Of a DNA stretch of 64,000 nt, positions 34,553-42,372 are shown piece by piece (position 1 is the first letter of the stretch; each line of letters starts with the position of its first letter). Below the pieces are notes generated by a model. It was not told the DNA's origin and did no database searches. It worked only from the letters and a program-made list of their open reading frames with translations. The stretch covers positions 7,198 to 71,197 of the forward strand of contig JBBQMD010000007.1 of the NCBI GenBank assembly GCA_038328575.1, written 5' to 3'. The translations under genes and the position numbers were made by a program. The DNA is from JACVCS01 sp038328575. Lineage in GTDB: Bacteria > Planctomycetota > Phycisphaerae > Phycisphaerales > UBA1924.

Positions 34553-37003
34553 ATGGCCGTTGCTGCGACCAGTGCCCCTCGCGCGCCGCGATTGTCGCGC
34601 GCGGACGTTGTGAATCTCGCTCACGCGGAGCCGTGGTCGTTCGTCCAGTTCGCGTTCCCCGCCATCGTGCAAGGGCAAGCGGCGGATGCGGAGTTGCAGA
34701 TCCTCTGCATTCGAGCGCTGGCAGGCCTCGACATGCCGGGGGCGGCGCGCCTGCTGTGGTCTCGGCTGCCATCGCTGGGCAGGCATCCGCAGGGCGCGAC
34801 GATCGCGGGACTCGTGGATCGACCGGCGACCGACGAACTCTCCAGCGCGTCGCGGCTGGAGCTGGCGCGTGCGAACATCGCGGCGGTCCGCGCTCGTGCG
34901 AACGCCGCGGTTGGCGGGCTGGCCCGCACCGTGTTGCCCGACGAGCGGACATGCGAAGACGCGATGAGCGCGTGGGGCGAGACGATCACACAGCGGCTGG
35001 TGTTTCGATCTCCACGCGGACACGTCATCGAGACCAGCGCAGCGCAGCCAGCACCGCCGGGCTCGACGCGTTTCTTCACGCCCGTGCCAGAGTCCAAGGT
35101 CGGAAGCGCAGGCGCGCCGTCGTCTAGCACGCTGTACATCGCGGGGATTCAAAGTACCAGCGCGCTTGAACACGCGATCGCCTCGCGCCCGCCCGGGTCG
35201 CTCGGCGTGCTTGATCGCTTCGTGGTCATCGAGCCGGACCTCCTGCGGTTTGTTGACGCCATGAGCACGGCCGACCTGCGCGGACTGCTCGAACAATTGA
35301 ACATCGACTTGCTGATCGGCCCCGGCGCCCTCGATTCGCTTACACGCCTGCTGAACGACCGCCTCGGGATAGCGATCGTCGGACAAGTGACCGGTGTCCC
35401 GTCGCTGGCGGTAGAGATCGGAGCGATTGTCAACGAGGCGGTCGGTCGACAAACTGATGAAGTCGAGCGACTGGCGGGAGCGCTTGAGATTCGCGATCAA
35501 ACGCGATCGCTCCAGTTCATTCGTGAGCGGTGGCTCGCTGGCGACAGTGGTTCGAAGCCGCTGAAGTTCCTGTTGACCACGACACGGTTCTCCAGCTTTG
35601 TGAAGCACTCGACGCACGACATCGCGGCCGCGCTGCGCCGGGCGGGGCATATCGCCGAGGTCTTGATCGAGCCCGATGATGCGTCTCGCATCATCAATCT
35701 GGAGCTGTATCGGCGAGCACTCGAGCTCGACCCAGACCTGGTCCTGTGCATCAACTATCACCGCCGGGCGGTGCTCGGGCCGGTGATGTCGCGCGTGCCA
35801 TACGTGTGCTTCATTCAGGACCGCATGTCGCACCTGTTCACACCGGAGGCCGGGCGTTCGATTGGTCCGCTGGACTTCACGGTCGGGCACTTGCACCCGG
35901 AGTTGTTCGATCGCTTCAGCTACCCGCGCCGCAACACGCTGATGTTCCCCGTGCCGGCCGATGCGCAGAAGTTCTCGGTTGCCGAGATCGACCCTGCGCT
36001 TCTAACGCGCCACGCGTGCGAGATTGCCTACGTAAGCCACCAGAGCCAGCCGGTTGACCAGTTGCTGCGCACGCTGAGCGCAACACTTGAGCCGCGGCCT
36101 CGCGCTGTCGTCGGGCGGTTGCTGGACTTGATCGTCAGCGCGATCGCCGATGCGCCGAATCGTCTGGATATTGACGGGGTGTCAACGCTCTGTCGCGATG
36201 CGCTTTGCGCACAGCACTCTGGCGAGCCCTCGCCAGAGGAGGTCGCGGCCCTGGCGAGCATCGCGGGGCTGCCGATCGCTGAGCGGCTGCTACGGCATCG
36301 GATGCTGGCGTGGGCCGCGGAGCTGTGTGGCGAGCGCGGCTGGCGGCTCGGGCTCTACGGCCAGGGCTGGGAGAAGCACCCGACACTCGCGCAGTTCGCC
36401 CGCGGCCCGCTGGCGCACGACGACAACCTCGTCGCGTGCTACCGGGCGGCCCGCGTCCACCTGCACACCGGCATGGGCGGCGTTCACCATCAGCGCGTCA
36501 TGGAGTGCGCGCTGGCCGGCGGCTGCACGCTCGTCGAGATCAAAGCCCACGACCTGCGGCTCCTGGACTGGTGTACCCGCAACGCGATCGCGGCTGAGCT
36601 CCGCCAGACCAACACCCCCGCCGACTCGCCGGTCGCCATCGCCGACCATTGGCAGGCGATGATGCTCTGCTCGCTCAGCGATCGTTTGGGCCTCGACAAC
36701 TCGCAAGATCGCGAAGGGATGATCGCGATCGAGGCGGGCGCGCGGCGCGAGCCGTGGGGTGAGGGGCGGTGTGTCGCGACCACATTTCAGGGTTCGTGGA
36801 TGCTCGGCGACCTCGAGCATGCGTCGTTCTGGTCGCGTGAGTTGTTCCGCCGGAACGCGAGTGCGGTTATTGAGTCGCCCGCACGGCGCGAGTCGCTCGC
36901 TTCATGGCAGCGTCGAGCGGTGCTCCAGAGCTTCACACACGACGCGTTCGTTCAAAGGCTTATCGAGACGGTGCGCTGCTCACTTGCAACGGGCGGTGCA
37001 TAG
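34553..37003 (+). CDS. CgeB/group-1-like glycosyltransferase of large size
   Basis: An 816-residue protein. The N-terminal 330 residues are helical and not recognised. From about 350 on, KFLLTTTRFSSFVKHSTHDIAAALRRAGH and LVLCINYHRR look like the first domain of a GT-B enzyme. The second domain shows LGLYGQGWEKHP, DDNLVACYRAARVHLHTGMGGVHHQRVMECALAGGC, which corresponds to the CgeB-type glycosyl transferase C-terminal region with the conserved nucleotide-sugar binding E. Product and acceptor are unknown; it fits a polysaccharide or protein glycosylation pathway. It is divergent from the HldE-like gene and its 3' end overlaps the next gene by 52 bases, tail to tail. Confidence 0.8.
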   Translation: MAVAATSAPRAPRLSRADVVNLAHAEPWSFVQFAFPAIVQGQAADAELQILCIRALAGLDMPGAARLLWSRLPSLGRHPQGATIAGLVDRPATDELSSASRLELARANIAAVRARANAAVGGLARTVLPDERTCEDAMSAWGETITQRLVFRSPRGHVIETSAAQPAPPGSTRFFTPVPESKVGSAGAPSSSTLYIAGIQSTSALEHAIASRPPGSLGVLDRFVVIEPDLLRFVDAMSTADLRGLLEQLNIDLLIGPGALDSLTRLLNDRLGIAIVGQVTGVPSLAVEIGAIVNEAVGRQTDEVERLAGALEIRDQTRSLQFIRERWLAGDSGSKPLKFLLTTTRFSSFVKHSTHDIAAALRRAGHIAEVLIEPDDASRIINLELYRRALELDPDLVLCINYHRRAVLGPVMSRVPYVCFIQDRMSHLFTPEAGRSIGPLDFTVGHLHPELFDRFSYPRRNTLMFPVPADAQKFSVAEIDPALLTRHACEIAYVSHQSQPVDQLLRTLSATLEPRPRAVVGRLLDLIVSAIADAPNRLDIDGVSTLCRDALCAQHSGEPSPEEVAALASIAGLPIAERLLRHRMLAWAAELCGERGWRLGLYGQGWEKHPTLAQFARGPLAHDDNLVACYRAARVHLHTGMGGVHHQRVMECALAGGCTLVEIKAHDLRLLDWCTRNAIAAELRQTNTPADSPVAIADHWQAMMLCSLSDRLGLDNSQDREGMIAIEAGARREPWGEGRCVATTFQGSWMLGDLEHASFWSRELFRRNASAVIESPARRESLASWQRRAVLQSFTHDAFVQRLIETVRCSLATGGA

Positions 37004-38085
37004 AGCCGGATCACGGGGATATCCGCGTCTCGAAAAACCTGTGTGCGGGACCAAAGCTCATCCTCGACGGCGCTTGCGGAGAGGACAACCGCCTTGATGC
37101 CTCTAGTCAGGGCTGCTTCACGAGAAACCACAGGGATGTTCCAAGCACGCGTGCCATGGTGGGCGTCGTTGTCATCGATGATGCAGTCGATTCGAACACG
37201 GGGCTGGCAGAGCGCACTCGCTCCGATTCGAGTGTGTGCGCCAAGGCCGTAGATCGCGATCGGGTCGTGCCCTTGCTCTGCGCAGGCGTTGATGGCATTG
37301 GTGAGCGCGTGCGCGTAGGGATTGTCGGTGGCCACTCCGAGCAGTCGCTGACGGGCCAGGACGATCATCTCGCCGGGATCAAGCGAACGGTCAAAGGTTC
37401 TAGCGCGGGCCGCGTCGTTCTTGGTTGGCTCATGTCCGGCGAACCCGGTTTGCGCGCGAGCGAAGTACAGCAGGCAGTCGTCGAGGTCGCGTTGCTTGAC
37501 GGATGACCAGTAATCTGGCTCAGCCCGCCCGCCGCGCGTGAAATGGTCGTGGAAGTGGCCGAGGTCGGGGCGGAGCCAGAGAGCGCCGAGGCCGCGCGCG
37601 ACCCAGTACAACTCGTTGTCGGCCCAGTTGTGGTGGTACTTGTCAAAGAGCGGGCCATTGCCTCCGTACATGGAATCTATCCACGCTCGCCCGAGAAAAG
37701 GCGATCCGCAGTAGCGCCGGCTTGCAAGGTACTCGTCGGCGTGCGGCTGCATGACACCGAATGTGTCGGGGAAGTGCTCGAGGAACTGCTCGGCCAGTTG
37801 CCGAGCGGTGTGGTTCGGATCTGGAAGCATGTCGTCGCCGCCGGTGACGATGATCGGCGCTGACTGAGGGACGATCTGGCGGGTCAGCATGTTGACCGAC
37901 CGCGCCCAGCCGGGATAGCCGTCGGACCAAACGCACAGGTCGGCGGGAATATCGCCCTTGGCAAAGTTCTGCAGGACCGCGGTGCGATAACCTCGCTCGC
38001 GCCAAACTGGAAGCACTTTGCGGCACTTCTCGGGATTGGCCGAGGGGATGGCGAACCAGACTTCGTGTGAGGCGGGTGTAGGCAT
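36952..38085 (-). CDS. glycosyltransferase-like protein with C-terminal YGxGxHTR module
   Basis: A 377-residue protein. The N-terminal ~260 residues (HEVWFAIPSANPEKCRKVLPVWRERGYRTAVL, PIIVTGGDDMLPDPNHTARQLAEQFL, GSPFLGRAW) look like a GT-A style transferase: the GGDDM stretch can be its DxD site. The last ~110 residues are a second, Rossmann-like module beginning IAIYGLGAHTRIGASAL and containing CIIDDND, IPVVS and VVLSASAVEDELW. The same module ends the FkbM methyltransferase encoded divergently next door. The ATG at 38085 has GGAG eight bases before. No named family was recognised for the whole protein. Confidence 0.75.
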   Translation of the reverse strand: MPTPASHEVWFAIPSANPEKCRKVLPVWRERGYRTAVLQNFAKGDIPADLCVWSDGYPGWARSVNMLTRQIVPQSAPIIVTGGDDMLPDPNHTARQLAEQFLEHFPDTFGVMQPHADEYLASRRYCGSPFLGRAWIDSMYGGNGPLFDKYHHNWADNELYWVARGLGALWLRPDLGHFHDHFTRGGRAEPDYWSSVKQRDLDDCLLYFARAQTGFAGHEPTKNDAARARTFDRSLDPGEMIVLARQRLLGVATDNPYAHALTNAINACAEQGHDPIAIYGLGAHTRIGASALCQPRVRIDCIIDDNDAHHGTRAWNIPVVSREAALTRGIKAVVLSASAVEDELWSRTQVFRDADIPVIRLYAPPVASEQRTVSISL

Positions 38086-38225
38086 GCGCGATCTCCGGAC
38101 CGGTGTTATCGGCCCGGCAGGGGGGTTGAGTGCAGCCAACGCCACCCGGTTCAAGGCAAACCGCCGGCAAATGTTTTTGGGCCGGTGCTTGATGGACAAC
38201 ATCCTGACACCCGATAACAGCGTGG

Positions 38226-39263
38226 ATGCGGCTGCTCAACCACGACTCGTACGAATCGCTGACGCGCGTCTTTGATCAGGGCCGCGCAATCGTCGCGCTG
38301 GACGTTGGCGCGAATGAGGGCGTGACCTCTCGTCGAATCCTGGAACTCTGGCCCAGCGCGCAGGTGTGGGCGTTTGAGCCATCGCCCAGTGTGCTGGCGA
38401 CATTGCGGGCAGTCGCGAACGAGCAAGCGTCGATGCGGGTCGTTCCAGCCGCGGTCGGCGCTCGGGAAGGGTTGGTCGAGTTTCACGTGACCGGGGACCA
38501 CTGGTGCTCCAGCGTGCTCGCCCCGAGCGAACTTGGGAAGCGGTATTACGGCGCGTGGCTGGACGTGGCCCAGCGGGTCCAGGTGCCGCTGATCACGCTC
38601 GACGACTGGTCGAGGCGTGAGGGCGTGTCGCATGTCGACCTCATCAAAGTCGATACTCAGGGCTATGACCTCGAAGTTCTCAAGGGCGCGGCCGGTTTGC
38701 TGCAATCCAGCGTGACCGCGGTCAACTGTGAGTTTCAGTTCGCGTCTGAGTACGAAGGGTGCTCGACGTTCTCGCAGATTGATCGGTTTCTGGGCGAGCT
38801 GGGCTTCTCGATGTACCAACTTCACGAGGTCTGGTCCAAGGGCAACGAAGAGCAGACTTCGTGCGGTGACGGCCTCTGGCTGAAATCCAGCGCGCTCAGC
38901 GCGCTGCGAGCTCGTCGTGACCTGCCCGATCTCACGCCCGCCGGACGCATCGGACGCGCGCTGCGCGAGCACGGCCAGTACTCGAGCGTCGCGATCTACG
39001 GCGCTGGCCGACACACCCGCCAGGCGCTGCCCGGGCTTGGCGAGCACGCCTCTCGCGTGGGCGCGGTCATCGACGATAACCCCGCGCTGCGTGGGAGCGT
39101 CATCGAGGGCAAGCCCGTGATCTCTAGCGGCGAAGCTCTGCGCGTGGGCGTCAGCGCCGTGATCCTCTCAAGCGACACGCACGAGCCAGCGCTGTGGAAG
39201 GCGAGCTCGGTGCTTCGCGCCGCGGGCGTCAAGGTCGTCTCGCTGTACGGGCGTTATGAGTGA
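38226..39263 (+). CDS. FkbM-family methyltransferase with C-terminal YGxGxHTR module
   Basis: A 345-residue protein. The SAM-dependent methyltransferase domain (about 1-215) has VALDVGANEGVTSRRI (SAM-binding), AFEPSPSVL, and the FkbM motif DLIKVDTQGYDLEVLKGA. FkbM proteins O-methylate sugars or polyketides. The C-terminal ~105 residues form a separate Rossmann-like module (VAIYGAGRHTRQALPGLGE, AVIDDNPALRG, KPVISS, SAVILSSDTHEPALW) shared with the divergent neighbour. The ATG at 38226 starts close to the fold. Its stop overlaps a GTG of the next methyltransferase frame, so the two are likely co-transcribed. Confidence 0.88.
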   Translation: MRLLNHDSYESLTRVFDQGRAIVALDVGANEGVTSRRILELWPSAQVWAFEPSPSVLATLRAVANEQASMRVVPAAVGAREGLVEFHVTGDHWCSSVLAPSELGKRYYGAWLDVAQRVQVPLITLDDWSRREGVSHVDLIKVDTQGYDLEVLKGAAGLLQSSVTAVNCEFQFASEYEGCSTFSQIDRFLGELGFSMYQLHEVWSKGNEEQTSCGDGLWLKSSALSALRARRDLPDLTPAGRIGRALREHGQYSSVAIYGAGRHTRQALPGLGEHASRVGAVIDDNPALRGSVIEGKPVISSGEALRVGVSAVILSSDTHEPALWKASSVLRAAGVKVVSLYGRYE

Positions 39264-39289
39264 CCGAAGGCTGGCCAGGGAGAATCAAC

Positions 39290-40027
39290 ATGCCGCAACG
39301 ACGCGGGCTTGGCGAGGGTGATCGACAGTTGATTCAGGATTTGCGTGCCCACGGCTTCACGGCGCGGGTGATCTACGACATCGGCGCCGCGTGCGGCGGG
39401 TGGACCCGCGCGGTCATGCAGGCATGCCCGGATGCGGAATACCACCTCTTTGAGCCGCTAGCGAATCATCGCGAGGACTATCGGCGCGAGCTGGGAGAGC
39501 TTGCTGGCGCAGACGCGGCCCACGCCGGGACGGTCCGGCTGCACGCCGTGGCGCTGGGTGAGACGAACGAGACGGTACACATGGCGATGACCGACGACGG
39601 CGTCGGCAGCAGCGTGCATCGCGTGGCGAGCGTCGCTTCGCAGCCGGTCGCGGTGCCGCTGGTGCGGCTGGATGAGTACGCCGCGAAGCACGCCCTCGCG
39701 AAGCCGGACATCGTGAAGATGGACGTGCAGGCCAGCGAGGATGCGATCTTGCGCGGCATGGGCGATCTGGTCGATCACGCGCAGGTGCTGATCATCGAGA
39801 CGTGGCTGCGTCGGTGCTACGGGCCAAAGACGCCGCTGCTGACCGAGCTGGTGGCCACGCTGCGCGAGCGGGGGTTCACGTTCGTTCGCGTCATCGACGA
39901 GTATTACAACGACCTGCACGAGCTCCTGGCGATGGACGCGGTGTTCGTGCGGCGCGAGCTCTTGGAGCGCATGCACGCGGCACCCGGCGAGCTGATCGAA
40001 CGCACGGAGTTGTTGGCGCGCGGCTGA
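39290..40027 (+). CDS. FkbM-family methyltransferase
   Basis: A 245-residue protein. SAM-binding region VIYDIGAACGGWTRAVM (G-x-G variant of the usual DVGANxG), YHLFEPLANH, and the FkbM motif PDIVKMDVQASEDAILRGM. It ends without the extra module seen in the upstream paralogue. It probably methylates a sugar hydroxyl of the locus product. The ATG at 39290 has GGGAG eight bases before; a GTG at 39260 overlaps the upstream stop but gives an unrelated leader. Confidence 0.88.
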   Translation: MPQRRGLGEGDRQLIQDLRAHGFTARVIYDIGAACGGWTRAVMQACPDAEYHLFEPLANHREDYRRELGELAGADAAHAGTVRLHAVALGETNETVHMAMTDDGVGSSVHRVASVASQPVAVPLVRLDEYAAKHALAKPDIVKMDVQASEDAILRGMGDLVDHAQVLIIETWLRRCYGPKTPLLTELVATLRERGFTFVRVIDEYYNDLHELLAMDAVFVRRELLERMHAAPGELIERTELLARG

Positions 40028-40063
40028 ATGATGGACGAGTCTTCCGGGTGATTGGAGAAGCAC

Positions 40064-41119
40064 ATGCTCACGTTGGTCACAGGTTCTTCGGGGCTCATCG
40101 GTTCGGAGGCCGTCGCGTTCTTTGATGCGAAGGGCTTTGATGTCGTCGGTGTTGACAACAACATGCGCCGCGATCTCTTCGGGCCCAAGGGCGACACGAC
40201 GCTGAACCGCCAGCGGCTGGAGCGTGAGTGCAGGCGGTTCACGCATCGCACGCTCGACATTCGTGATCGCGAGGCGATGGACACCCTGTTCCGCGATCTG
40301 CCGATCGAGCTTGTCATTCACAGTGCTGCGCAGCCGAGCCACGATCTGGCCGCGAGCCGGCCCTTCGACGACTTCGAGATCAACGCGATGGGCACGCTCA
40401 ACTTGCTGGAGGCCACGCGCCGTCACCGGCCAGACGCGGTGTTCATTCACGTTTCGACGAACAAGGTCTATGGCGACGGGCCGAACGCCATCCCCCTGAC
40501 CGAACTGCCCACGCGCTTCGACTTCGCAGACCCGGCGTTTGAGCAGGGCATCGACGAGACGTTCTCGATCGATCGGACGACCCACTCGCTCTTCGGCGCC
40601 AGCAAAGCGGCGGGCGATCTGATGGCCCAGGAATACGGACGATACTTCGGGATGAAGACCGGCGTGTTCCGCGGCGGATGCCTGACCGGCCCGCAGCACG
40701 CGGGCGTCGAGCTCCACGGATTCTTGAACTACCTGATCCACTGCGTGATGAACGAGCGCGGGTACACCGTGTTCGGATACAAGGGCAAGCAGGTGCGCGA
40801 TCAGATCCACTGTCACGACGTGATCAGCGCGTTCTGGGAGTTCGCACAGTCGCCGCGCCCGGGCGAGGTGTACAACATCGGCGGCGGAAAGGCGAACGCG
40901 GCCTCACTCTCCGAGTGCGTCGACATGGTCGCCCGCACGACCGGCAAGCGGCTCCAGACCACCTACGACCCGCGCAACCGCACCGGCGACCACATCTGCT
41001 ACTACACCAACATGCAGAAGTTCCGCGCGCACTATCCGTCATGGAAGCAGACGTACTCGCTGGAGGCGATCGTGAAGCAGATGTGCGACCAGCAGATGTC
41101 GATCCGCGAAGTGGCGTGA
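40064..41119 (+). CDS. NAD-dependent sugar epimerase (CDP-paratose/tyvelose epimerase-like)
   Basis: A 351-residue extended short-chain dehydrogenase. NAD motif TGSSGLIGSEAV near the start, IHSAAQPSHD, HVSTNKVYGDGPN, then SLFGASKAAGDLMAQEYGRYFGMKTGVFRGGCLTGPQHAGVELHGFL, and the C-terminal GKQVRDQIHCHDV and YNIGGG. The pattern is closest to CDP-paratose 2-epimerase (RfbE)-type enzymes. In the Tyr-x3-Lys site Tyr is replaced by Phe (FGASK), while the Lys is kept. It would convert a nucleotide sugar used by the adjacent transferases. GGAG six bases before the ATG supports the start at 40064. Confidence 0.88.
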   Translation: MLTLVTGSSGLIGSEAVAFFDAKGFDVVGVDNNMRRDLFGPKGDTTLNRQRLERECRRFTHRTLDIRDREAMDTLFRDLPIELVIHSAAQPSHDLAASRPFDDFEINAMGTLNLLEATRRHRPDAVFIHVSTNKVYGDGPNAIPLTELPTRFDFADPAFEQGIDETFSIDRTTHSLFGASKAAGDLMAQEYGRYFGMKTGVFRGGCLTGPQHAGVELHGFLNYLIHCVMNERGYTVFGYKGKQVRDQIHCHDVISAFWEFAQSPRPGEVYNIGGGKANAASLSECVDMVARTTGKRLQTTYDPRNRTGDHICYYTNMQKFRAHYPSWKQTYSLEAIVKQMCDQQMSIREVA

Positions 41120-41417
41120 ATCACGTGATTCTGCTGTGGATTTCCGCCCCACACGCTGCCCAGTTGGGCAGCACGGGTCCCAGGCCGCGATCAACCCGTG
41201 CAACGAGCGATCGCGCGGGCTTGCCTAGCGGGTCGGCTTTCGGCGCGAGGGATTCGCGCCGCGGATGCTCGAAATCAATGGCATGTGGGAAGACCATGTG
41301 ATCTTCGGGAAGCTTGTCGATGAGCATCAGGCCGAGAGCATTGGCCGCATCGAGCGTTAAACAGACTGGCACGTCGATCGCGCCGCCGCTCTGCGAGCGA
41401 GGCAACCTCGGTGTCTG
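41120..41417. other. 298-base region without a clear gene
   Basis: Between the epimerase and argB, whose genes converge, no supported gene was found. Short frames (for instance on the minus strand 41121-41405) have weak starts and no motif. It may hold terminators, but no strong hairpin with a T-run was seen. Confidence 0.5.
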
Positions 41418-42314
41418 TTACGCGCCGCCGCGGATCCACGTCCCCGGTGTGTCCGCGTGCTCCAGCGCCGCCGCGAGCGTTGCCAGCGGGACGCGCCCGT
41501 CGATTATGCATACGAGACGGCAGCCGGCGTCCAGCGCTTCGAGGCAACCTTGAAGCTTGGGGAGCATGCCGCCATCGATTGCGCCAAGAGTGATCAGCGG
41601 GTTGATCTGCGCCGCAGTGAGCGTCGCCAGCGCGGTTGTGGGGTCTTTGGGATCACTGCGCACTCCCCGCGTGTCGGAGACCATGATGAAGCGATCCGCC
41701 CGCAACGCGCGGGCGACCGTGCCCGCGGCGAGGTCCGCATTCACGTTGAGCTTGGCGGGCTCGAGCGCGTCAGGGTCCAAGTCCATCGCGATCGGTGCGA
41801 CCACGGGAACGAGGCCCTGAAGCGTGAGGCCATCAAGGATTGCGGTCGCGACGCCCTCGACGGGCACGCGCCCGACGAGGCCCAGGTCCACCGGCGGATC
41901 GCCGGGCTTACCGGTGTCGGTGGTACGCCTCGCGCTGAGCACGCACGAGCCTAGCGAGTGCAGCCCAAGGGCCGGAGCGCCGGCGTCGGCGATGAGGCCG
42001 ACAAGCTGCGGGTTGACGACGCGACAAAGCACTCGCTCCGCGACTCGAAGCGTCGCGACGTCGGTGTACCGCTGGCCAGCGACGAAGCGGACGGGAATGC
42101 CCGCGCTGGTCATGGCGGCGGAGATGGCCTTGCCCCCGCCGTGAACGACGACGACCCGGGCGCCCATGGTGTTGAGCAGCGCGACATCGCGGGCCACCAG
42201 CGCGAGCCGGGCGGGGTCGTCTTGAATGGAGCCGCCGAGCTTCACGACGATGCGCTGGGCGCGCAGTCGCAAGAGCGCGGCGGGGACAAGCAGATCCTCA
42301 CTGGCCAGGGGCAT
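41418..42314 (-). CDS. argB: acetylglutamate kinase
   Basis: A 298-residue amino acid kinase catalysing the second step of arginine synthesis (N-acetylglutamate + ATP). Motifs are IVVKLGGSI near the N-terminus, VVVVHGGGKAISAAM, FVAGQRYTD, KLNVNADLAAGTVA and LGAIDGGMLPKLQGCLEAL. Two-thirds through, FIMVSDTRGVRSDP occurs where most ArgB proteins have LLTDVxGV. It stands alone, with no other arg gene beside it, and is divergent from the ABC exporter by 58 bases. Confidence 0.94.
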   Translation of the reverse strand: MPLASEDLLVPAALLRLRAQRIVVKLGGSIQDDPARLALVARDVALLNTMGARVVVVHGGGKAISAAMTSAGIPVRFVAGQRYTDVATLRVAERVLCRVVNPQLVGLIADAGAPALGLHSLGSCVLSARRTTDTGKPGDPPVDLGLVGRVPVEGVATAILDGLTLQGLVPVVAPIAMDLDPDALEPAKLNVNADLAAGTVARALRADRFIMVSDTRGVRSDPKDPTTALATLTAAQINPLITLGAIDGGMLPKLQGCLEALDAGCRLVCIIDGRVPLATLAAALEHADTPGTWIRGGA

Positions 42315-42372
42315 GCAGAAACATAGCCCGACGCGATTGCGGGCCGATCAGCCCGATATCATCCGCGACGAC

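Noticed and set aside
41121..41405. Possible 94-residue gene between the epimerase and argB
   Set aside because: Weak TTG start, no recognisable fold and no neighbour support.
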